59,080 bases of DNA, taken from NCBI GenBank assembly GCA_003020965.1, contig PXRL01000021.1:25455-84534 (forward strand). Direction: 5' to 3'. The translations under genes were made by a program, and so were the position numbers. Positions 25,492-31,929 of the stretch are shown piece after piece; within the stretch, counting starts at the first letter, position 1, and each line of letters opens with the position of its first letter. A model generated the notes under the pieces. It did not search any database, had not been told where the DNA came from, and saw only the letters and a program-made list of their open reading frames with translations. Source of the stretch: Halobacteriales archaeon QS_4_69_225. Lineage in GTDB: Archaea > Halobacteriota > Halobacteria > Halobacteriales > Haloarculaceae.

Positions 25492-26480
25492 CGGCCGTCG
25501 CTGCGGTCGAGACCGTGCCGTTGTTCGCGCCCGTCGACGTCGGCATCAGGGCCGTCTCGAAGGCCGCCCTCTACGTCGTCATCGCCAGCGGGCTCAGTCT
25601 CATCTTCGGGCTGATGGGCGTGTTGAACTTCGCCCACGGCTCGCTGACGATGATCGGCGCCTACCTCGGCGGCGCCGTCATGGTCGCGACGGTGTCGGCC
25701 GGCACCGGCGGAGTCGCGCGGTTCGTCCTGTTCTTCCTGGCGGCGGCGGCCGTCTTCGGGCTGCTGACCGGCATCGGCGCCGCCGTCGAGGTGGCGCTCA
25801 TCCGGCCCATCTACGACCGGGAGCCGCTGTTTCAGATCTTGCTGACCTTCGGGCTGGTGTTGGTGCTGGACGAGGCGGCCCGCATCGTCGTCGAACTCGC
25901 CGGCCTGCAGCCGCAGACGGAGTGGCAGGACGCCATCGGAACCGCCCCGGCGTTTCTCGGCGCCCGCTACGACATCCTCGGCGTCGATACCCGGTGGGGG
26001 CTCTACGCCTTCGAGGCGCTCGTCGGGCTGGCCGTCGTCGTCGCCATCCTGCTGTTCCTCGGCGAGACGCGGTACGGCCTCTACATCCGCGCCGGCAGCG
26101 AGGACGCCGAGATGGCCCAGGCGCTCGGAATCGACATCCGGCGGGCGTTCACGGTCGTCTTCGGCGTCGGCGCCGGCCTGGCCGGGCTGGCGGGCGTCCT
26201 GCTGATGTGGGACCCCCGGTTCGGCGCCAGCGTCCCGCTGAGCGTCGAGACGCTGCTCGTCGCCTTCATCGTCGTCATCGTCGGCGGCCTCGGCTCGTTC
26301 AAGGGAACCGTCGTCGCCGGCGTCCTCGTCGGCGTCGTCGACGCGCTGATGTCGTGGCTGTTCATCAACGTCGTCGACTTCCCCGGTCTGCCGGAACTGG
26401 TGCTGTTCGCCGTCCTCGTGACGGTGCTCGTCGTCCGCCCGAAGGGGCTGCTCGGCGTCGCGGAGGTGGGCGGCCATTAG
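25488..26480 (+). CDS. livH: ABC transporter permease (LivH type)
   Basis: A 330-residue protein with eight or so hydrophobic helices. Family segments include SGLSLIFGLMGVLNFAHGSL, RPIYDREPLFQILLTFGLVL, GLYIRAGSEDAEMAQALGI (the cytoplasmic coupling loop) and VVIVGGLGSFKGTVVAG. It starts at GTG 25488, overlapping the livF stop, and its own stop TAG overlaps the proposed livM start. Forms the membrane channel with LivM. Confidence 0.92.
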   Translation: MTAVAAVETVPLFAPVDVGIRAVSKAALYVVIASGLSLIFGLMGVLNFAHGSLTMIGAYLGGAVMVATVSAGTGGVARFVLFFLAAAAVFGLLTGIGAAVEVALIRPIYDREPLFQILLTFGLVLVLDEAARIVVELAGLQPQTEWQDAIGTAPAFLGARYDILGVDTRWGLYAFEALVGLAVVVAILLFLGETRYGLYIRAGSEDAEMAQALGIDIRRAFTVVFGVGAGLAGLAGVLLMWDPRFGASVPLSVETLLVAFIVVIVGGLGSFKGTVVAGVLVGVVDALMSWLFINVVDFPGLPELVLFAVLVTVLVVRPKGLLGVAEVGGH

Positions 26481-27939
26481 CGACGACGGGTCGGCGGGCG
26501 CGAACGACGACCGCGACCCGGCGGGCGACAATAAGCCAGCGGACGGGCCGGCGAACGGCGACGGACCGAACGGCTCCGGACAGACGAGCGACGATGGGCC
26601 GGACGGCTCTGGGCCGACGGGCAACGACGGGCCAGCGGGCGGCGAGAGCCGCGGCTACCTCGCGACCCACGCCGCACACATCGCCGTCGTCGGGGTCCTG
26701 GTCGCTTACCCGCTGCTGTACCGGGTCCTCGTCGGTCTCTCGGTCGGCGTCCCCGGGGCGGGCGTCCCGCTCGGACAGTTGCTCGACGTGGTTCTGCCGC
26801 GGGTGACGACGATGATCGTCGTCCTCTACGTCGGGCTGTTCGCGATGAGCTTCGACTTCGTCAGCGGTTACACCGGCTACCTCTCGTTCGGCCACGCGAT
26901 GTTCTACGGTATCGGCGCGTACTTCGTGGTTCTGGCCGGCTCCGGGAAGGTGCCCGGGCTGGCGGCGGAAACGCACTTCATGTTGCTCCTGGTGCTCGGC
27001 GCGGTGCTCGCCGCCCTCGTCGCGCTGGCGGTCGGCGCCGTCTCCTTCCGGCTGACGGGCGTTTACTTCGCGATGGTGACGCTCGGCTTCGCGGAGGTGG
27101 CCCACGTCTTCGTCCGCAACTGGGACTACGTCGGCTCGAACCCCCGCGACGGCGCCGGCGTCGTCGGCCGCGAGGGCTTCGCCGTCGGCTACCCGGGGCT
27201 GCCCGACTTCCTGGACGCACTCCCCGGCTTCCTGACCGACCCCCGGGAGGTCCGGCTCGGCCGCCTCGCCGGCGACGGCGTCGAGAACCTCCTCGGGACG
27301 GGGCTGGACCTCGAGCCGGCGGCCGTCTCCTACTACGCCATCGGCGCCGTCGCGCTGCTGTGTTACACCGCGATGCAGCGGATCATCCACTCGCCGTTCG
27401 GTCGGGTGATGGTCGCCATCCGCGAGAACGAAGAGCGCGCCGAGGCCGTCGGCTACGACACCTTCCGGTACAAGCTCGGCGCCTTCGGGATCAGCGGCTT
27501 CTTCGCCGCCGTCGCCGGCGGGCTGTTCGCGGGCTACCGGCGGTCGGTCGCCCCGGAGAACACCTTCGACCTCTTCGTCACCGCCGACGCACTGCTGGCG
27601 GCCATCATCGGCGGCTTCGGGACGCTGGCCGGGCCGCTGTTCGGCCATCTCTTCCACGAGACGGTCGCGGGCGTCCTCTCGACGGAGTCCCACGGCCTCG
27701 CACGGGTCCTCCGGGACGAACTGCCCGGCGGCGTCCTCTCGGCCGGCGTCGGCGAGTTCACCGTCCTCGAGTTCATCAACGTCTTCGTCGACGGCCGGGC
27801 CGACCTCTATCTCGGGCTGGTGTTCGTCCTCTTCGTTCTCTACGTGCCGCGGGGCATCCTCGGCACGCTCCGAAACCGGCTGGGCGGCACCGTCGCCGAG
27901 AAACTACCCGAGCGACTCGACCGCTACCGCCGTCGGTAG
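26476..27939 (+). CDS. livM: ABC transporter permease (LivM type), probably with an ATT start
   Basis: The frame contains the LivM signatures FDFVSGYTGYLSFGHAMFYG, VYFAMVTLGFAEVAHVFVRN and IGGFGTLAGPLFGH. Its first membrane helix (AHIAVVGVLVAYPLLYRVLV) begins about 80 codons before the first ATG/GTG/TTG (TTG 26779). Upstream the frame is open only to a TGA near 26418, with no canonical start. ATT at 26476 overlaps the livH stop (ATTAG) and gives a sensible haloarchaeal N-terminus, Ser-Asp-Asp-Gly, then an acidic Gly/Pro/Asn-rich region of about 55 residues before the helix. That gives 487 residues. The start is inferred; the rest is sure. Confidence 0.8.
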   Translation: MSDDGSAGANDDRDPAGDNKPADGPANGDGPNGSGQTSDDGPDGSGPTGNDGPAGGESRGYLATHAAHIAVVGVLVAYPLLYRVLVGLSVGVPGAGVPLGQLLDVVLPRVTTMIVVLYVGLFAMSFDFVSGYTGYLSFGHAMFYGIGAYFVVLAGSGKVPGLAAETHFMLLLVLGAVLAALVALAVGAVSFRLTGVYFAMVTLGFAEVAHVFVRNWDYVGSNPRDGAGVVGREGFAVGYPGLPDFLDALPGFLTDPREVRLGRLAGDGVENLLGTGLDLEPAAVSYYAIGAVALLCYTAMQRIIHSPFGRVMVAIRENEERAEAVGYDTFRYKLGAFGISGFFAAVAGGLFAGYRRSVAPENTFDLFVTADALLAAIIGGFGTLAGPLFGHLFHETVAGVLSTESHGLARVLRDELPGGVLSAGVGEFTVLEFINVFVDGRADLYLGLVFVLFVLYVPRGILGTLRNRLGGTVAEKLPERLDRYRRR

Positions 27940-28625
27940 TCGTAAACGTCGGTGAGGGCGTCACGGAACGATTCACCAGCTGCTGTCTGCACCCGAAATT
28001 CGGTGAACAAGTGTTAGAAACCCTCGCGTATAGTATGGGTTGATTCGTGTTGAACTGCTCTGCAACGGATCGCAACACCTCGAAAGCCCTCGGCCGGCTC
28101 CGGTCGCGCGGCTCACGGCTCGCGTCGCTCACCGGCAGAGCGACGCTCTGCCGAGCCCTCGCTCGCTTCACTCACGAGAACACCGTTCGCGCACTCGGCG
28201 GCGCTCCCTGTGGTCGCGCCGCCCGCCGGTCGCCGTCCGACGTTCGCCTCACTTCGTTCGGCTCACCGTCGCCGTGCTTCCCCGAGCCGGCCTCGCCCTT
28301 TCAGTCCACCAGGAAATCGCCTTTTCGGGTGCTGTCCCTGGCGGACTGAAAGTGCGAGCGGCGCTCGGCGGTGCCCCGGCGTTCGCGGCGCACGGCGCCG
28401 CGAGGGCTTTCGAGGCGTCTGCATCGGGGCAAGCGCAAGCTAACTCAATCGCTCCATACACACCCCGTATCGACCGATTCACTCCGTGACGACGGGCGGG
28501 GTACGTGAACCGTTCCATCACACCTCTGTCGGCGTGATCCCCGAGAGAATCGCTCCGATACGCCGGCCGACGGACGGCATGGACCCCCGGAACTCGGACG
28601 CTCGCGCCCGAAACAGTTACTCGTA
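27940..28625. other. 686-base non-coding region with nested inverted repeats
   Basis: No convincing gene. It contains an 18-bp near-perfect inverted repeat at 28075-28092/28401-28418 (one mismatch), a 9-bp hairpin at 28133-28141/28145-28153, and a 16-bp inverted repeat at 28298-28313/28337-28352 (CTTTCAGTCCACCAGG, one mismatch). The bounded part of about 340 bases may be a non-autonomous mobile element. Confidence 0.5.
28075..28418. mobile_element. Candidate non-autonomous element bounded by 18-bp inverted repeats
   Basis: Left end ACACCTCGAAAGCCCTCG, right end its inverse with one mismatch. There is no transposase frame inside, and the inner hairpins lie well within the boundaries. I see no clear target-site duplication, so this is a candidate only. 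Confidence 0.4.
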
Positions 28626-29138
28626 TCAGTACAGGTCGGTCACGAACGGCCCGAGCGCGCCGGCGACGGCCGTCGACAGCGCCTCCGTGCGGTCGACCCG
28701 GCCGCCGGTCAGGGCCCCGACCGCGCCGCGGCCGCGCGCGACGCCCGACTCGTCGAGGCGGTCGTCCATCACGGGCCCGAGTTCCTCGCCGTCCCGGACG
28801 CGGTCGGCGACCGCCGCCGGCAGTCGGACCGCCGGCCCCGCCCCACGCTCGAGGCGGTCGCCGTCGGTGACGGCGGCCCACATCACCAGATAGAGTCCGG
28901 GTGCGGCGTCGACGTCGGCGACGCCGCCTTCGATGCCGACGCCGAGGTCGTAGCCGCCGGCCGCGAGGGCCCGCTCGGCGCGGGTCTCGGCGCCGGCGAC
29001 CGTTTCGCCCCGGCCGGTCGGCTGTTCGGATACGCCCGAGTCGACGGCGACGGCCTCGACCGTCGCGTCCGGCCGCTCGAGCGCCGCCACCACCGCCCGC
29101 CGCTTGACCGGGTTTTCGCTTCCGACGCCGACGTCCAT
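28626..29138 (-). CDS. DUF84/YjjX-type nucleoside triphosphatase (inosine/xanthosine triphosphatase)
   Basis: A 170-residue protein starting MDVGVGSENPVKRRAVVAAL, the nucleotide-binding N-terminus of the DUF84 family. GYDLGVGIEGGVADVD and the C-terminal TGGRVDRTEAL also match. The family hydrolyses non-canonical ITP/XTP to keep them out of nucleic acids. Length is normal. It is divergent from the opsin gene across 110 bases, which hold the predicted Bat site. Confidence 0.82.
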   Translation of the reverse strand: MDVGVGSENPVKRRAVVAALERPDATVEAVAVDSGVSEQPTGRGETVAGAETRAERALAAGGYDLGVGIEGGVADVDAAPGLYLVMWAAVTDGDRLERGAGPAVRLPAAVADRVRDGEELGPVMDDRLDESGVARGRGAVGALTGGRVDRTEALSTAVAGALGPFVTDLY

Positions 29139-29195
29139 ACCGACGCGTCCGGGGGGTGCCACAAGAGCGTTCCGAACCCGGCGACGGCGCCCGGA

Positions 29196-29210
29196 TCCAA
29201 ACCAGTTGGG
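29196..29210 (+). promoter_or_regulatory. Candidate Bat upstream activating sequence of the opsin gene
   Basis: TCCAAACCAGTTGGG matches the Halobacterium bop UAS consensus ACCcnactagTTnGG at 10 of 13 defined positions. It lies 39-53 bases before the opsin ATG at 29249; in Halobacterium the site lies about 54-41 bases before a nearly leaderless transcript start. A Bat-type regulator is encoded in the same cluster. Confidence 0.5.
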
Positions 29211-29248
29211 GAGGTGATTGAAGAGTGGTCCGCGAGTAGAACCGAGCA

Positions 29249-30010
29249 ATGACGTCGGTCCTCGGTACCGAAGAGATGTGGCTGTGGCTCGGGACGGCCG
29301 GCATGCTCGCGGGCACGCTCTACTTCCTCGTCGACGGCTGGGGCGTCGAGGACCGGCGGCGCCGGGAATTTTACGTCGTGATACTGTTCGCTTCCGCCAC
29401 GGCTTCCGTCAACTACCTGGCGATGGCGCTCGGCTTCGGCATCACCACCCTCGAGTTCGGCGGTCGCCCGGCCACCGTCTACTGGGCCCGGTACACGGAC
29501 TGGATCTTCACGACGCCGCTGCTGTTCATCGCGCTCGGGCTGCTTGCAGGGGCGACCCGCCGCCAGTTGGCGCTGCTGGTCGGCCTCGACGGGTTGATGG
29601 TGGCCACGGGCGTACTGGCGACGCTCTCGACGGGGACCGGCGCCTACGTCCCCGTCGGCGGGCCGTTCCTCTGGTGGGGGGTGTCGACGGCGATGCTGCT
29701 GTCGCTGCTGTATTTCCTGTTCGGCCCGCTGACGGCACGGACGGACGCCAAGCCGGCCGAACTGCGGTCGACGTTCGTGACGCTACGGAACCTCGTCGCG
29801 GTCGTCTGGCTCTGCTACCCGGTCTGGTGGCTCCTCGGCACGAACGGCGCCGGCCTGACCGGATCCTACGTCGAGACCGCGGGCTTTATGACGCTCGACC
29901 TGATCGCCAAGCTTGCGTTCGGGTACGTCCTGCTGTCGAGCGACGAGGCCCTCGACGCCGCCGGACGGGCGGCCGACGCGGCGTCGGGCGCGAGCTACCC
30001 CGCCGACTGA
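29249..30010 (+). CDS. Bacteriorhodopsin-family opsin with Ala at the proton-donor position
   Basis: A 253-residue seven-helix protein, alignable to bacteriorhodopsin (BR) without large gaps. Lys221 (BR K216) in LDLIAKLAFG binds retinal. ARYTDWIFTTPLLFIA gives Arg81, Asp84 and Thr88 (BR R82, D85, T89), Asp114 (D115), Glu209 (E204) and Asp217 (D212). BR D96, the cytoplasmic proton donor, is Ala95, and BR E194 is Asn199. Pocket residues Trp85, Trp142, Ser146, Thr147, Trp187, Tyr190 and Trp194 are kept. So it can bind retinal and form a photocycle, but reprotonation would be slow: a slow pump or a sensory/middle-type rhodopsin. No transducer gene is adjacent. Confidence 0.88.
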   Translation: MTSVLGTEEMWLWLGTAGMLAGTLYFLVDGWGVEDRRRREFYVVILFASATASVNYLAMALGFGITTLEFGGRPATVYWARYTDWIFTTPLLFIALGLLAGATRRQLALLVGLDGLMVATGVLATLSTGTGAYVPVGGPFLWWGVSTAMLLSLLYFLFGPLTARTDAKPAELRSTFVTLRNLVAVVWLCYPVWWLLGTNGAGLTGSYVETAGFMTLDLIAKLAFGYVLLSSDEALDAAGRAADAASGASYPAD

Positions 30011-30106
30011 CACCACCATGACGACGACACGCTCCAGCCGCCGACCGTTACTCGCCCGTGATCGCTCCGACCACCGGGTCGACCAGACGGCCCGTGATGG
30101 CCCGTG

Positions 30107-30913
30107 GTGACCGGCCCCTCCTACCTCCAGTTCCACGTCGCGTTCATCGTGCCGGTGCTGTCGATGCTGACGGCGGCGGCGGTCGTCTCCCGGACGCGGA
30201 CGACCCGCCGGACCGTCTGGTCGGTCGGCGGCCACGACTACTGGATCGGCGTCGCCGTCGTCACCCTGCTGGCGGTCGTCTACACGACGCCGTGGGACAA
30301 CTACCTCATCGCGGAAGGGGTGTGGGGGTACGGCGATGGCCAGACGTTGGTCCGGTTCGGGCTGGCGCCGCTCGGAGAGTACCTCTTTTTTCTGCTGCAG
30401 CCGACCGTGACGGCGCTGTGGCTGGGTCAGCTGACGCTGCGAGACGGCTGGCCGACGCCGGACCCCCTTCGGGACGCCGGCGCCGTCGCCTCCGCCCGGG
30501 AACTCGTCGACCTCGCGGCGCTGTCGACCTGGCCACGGCTGCTGGCCGGCGGTGCCGCCGCCGGGCTCGGCCTCTGCGGCGCCTGGCTGCTGACGTCGCT
30601 GCCGACGTTCTACCTCGGGGCCATCCTCGCCTGGAGCGCCCCCGTCCTGTTCATCCAGTGGGTCGTCGGCGCGCCGCAGCTGTGGCACCAGCGCCGCGTC
30701 GTCGCCCTCGGGGTCGCCGTTCCGACCGTCTACCTGTGGGTCGCCGACCGGGTCGCCATCGCGACCGGCATCTGGCACATCTCCGAGGCCCACACCGTCG
30801 GGCTGGAGATCGTCGGGCTACCGGTCGAGGAGGCGCTGTTTTTCGCCGTGACGAACCTCTTCGTCGTCCAGGGACTGGTGCTGTTCCAGTGGGTCGTCGA
30901 ACGATGGGGGTGA
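30107..30913 (+). CDS. crtY: Lycopene beta-cyclase, archaeal two-domain CarR/CrtYcd type
   Basis: A 268-residue membrane protein starting (GTG 30107) MTGPSYLQFHVAFIVP. Both halves carry the cyclase repeat: YTTPWDNYLIAEGVWGYGD near residue 60, PLGEYLFFLLQP near 95, then GIWHISEAHTVGLEIVGLPVEEALFF near 220-250. In bacteria and fungi these halves can be separate genes. It converts lycopene to beta-carotene, the substrate of the Brp-type enzyme encoded next, which overlaps it by 10 bases. Its job here is to supply the retinal precursor. Confidence 0.92.
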   Translation: MTGPSYLQFHVAFIVPVLSMLTAAAVVSRTRTTRRTVWSVGGHDYWIGVAVVTLLAVVYTTPWDNYLIAEGVWGYGDGQTLVRFGLAPLGEYLFFLLQPTVTALWLGQLTLRDGWPTPDPLRDAGAVASARELVDLAALSTWPRLLAGGAAAGLGLCGAWLLTSLPTFYLGAILAWSAPVLFIQWVVGAPQLWHQRRVVALGVAVPTVYLWVADRVAIATGIWHISEAHTVGLEIVGLPVEEALFFAVTNLFVVQGLVLFQWVVERWG

Positions 30914-31911
30914 GGACCACCGACGCCGCGCGGGCCGCCTTCGACCGGGTCGCCACCCGTCCGGGCTGGGCCGCCTGCGGGCTCGTCGTTGCCCTGTCGG
31001 TCGCGTCGGCGCTGGCCGGCGTCGCCCCCGGGCCGGCGCTGCGGTACCTGCCGCTAGCGGCCAGCGTGGTCGTTCTCGGGTTGCCCCACGGCGCGGTCGA
31101 TTACCTCGTCCCGGCCCGACTCGGCGATCGGTCGCTGCCGGCGTCGATGGCGCTGGTCGGTGCCGTCTACCTGCTGTTAGGCGGCGCCTACGCCGCGCTG
31201 TGGCTGGTCGCCCCGGTCCCGGCGGCGGCGTTTTTCATCGCGATGACGTGGTTTCACTGGGGCCAGGGCGACGTCCACGCGCTGGTGGCTTTCGTCGGCG
31301 CCGACCACCTCCGGTCGCGGCCGCTGCGGGCGGCGACGCTGTTCGTCCGCGGCGGCCTGCCGATGTTCGTCCCGCTGCTGGCGTTTCCCGACCGGTACCG
31401 CGAGGTCGTCGCGGCGTGGATCGAGCTGTTCGGGTCGGACCTGACGGCGACGTGGCTGTTCGCGCCGACGACGCGGCTCGTCGGCGGCGGTGCCTTTCTC
31501 GCGGTCACGGTGGCGACGCTTCTGGCCGGCCGGCTCGTCGCCGACGACCGCCGCGGCTGGCGGATCGACGCCGGCGAGACCGCGCTGCTGTGGACGCTGT
31601 TCCTGACGGTGCCGCCGCTGGCCGCGGTGGGCGTCTACTTCTGCGTGTGGCACTCCCTGCGGCACGTCCTTCGGGTGGTCGCCGCCGACGGGACGACGGC
31701 CGTCCGGGCCGGCCTCGGTCGGTTCGCCCGCGAGGCCGCGCCGCTGACCGTGCTGGCGCTTGTCTTCCTCGTCGGCTTCGGCGCGGTCGTGCCGGCGTCG
31801 CCGTCGACGCCCGCGGAGCTGTCGGGGCTGTATCTGGTGTTCATCGCCGTTCTCACGCTGCCGCACGTCGCCGTCGTCACGTGGATGGATCGCCGCGAGG
31901 GCGTCTGGTAA
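30904..31911 (+). CDS. brp: Brp/Blh-type beta-carotene 15,15'-dioxygenase
   Basis: A 335-residue membrane protein with about eight helices. The conserved His motifs are GLPHGAVDYL near residue 59, AMTWFHWGQGDVH near 115 and VWHSLRHVLRV near 249, which bind iron. Blh homologs cleave beta-carotene centrally to two retinals; Halobacterium brp is needed for bacteriorhodopsin. The ATG at 30904 overlaps crtY, so the two are coupled. Together with the opsin 100 bases upstream this makes a self-contained opsin plus chromophore cluster. Confidence 0.9.
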   Translation: MGVRTTDAARAAFDRVATRPGWAACGLVVALSVASALAGVAPGPALRYLPLAASVVVLGLPHGAVDYLVPARLGDRSLPASMALVGAVYLLLGGAYAALWLVAPVPAAAFFIAMTWFHWGQGDVHALVAFVGADHLRSRPLRAATLFVRGGLPMFVPLLAFPDRYREVVAAWIELFGSDLTATWLFAPTTRLVGGGAFLAVTVATLLAGRLVADDRRGWRIDAGETALLWTLFLTVPPLAAVGVYFCVWHSLRHVLRVVAADGTTAVRAGLGRFAREAAPLTVLALVFLVGFGAVVPASPSTPAELSGLYLVFIAVLTLPHVAVVTWMDRREGVW

Positions 31912-31929
31912 GCCGCGGGGCGAGCGGCG

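Noticed and set aside
28040..28489. Coding gene in the liv-opsin spacer
   Set aside because: Open frames here are Arg/Ser/Pro-rich, lack motifs and run through the inverted repeats.
30018..30110. Short open frame (MTTTRSSRRPLLARDRSD) between opsin and crtY
   Set aside because: Arg-rich composition unlike haloarchaeal proteins, no known family and no separate promoter; probably chance.
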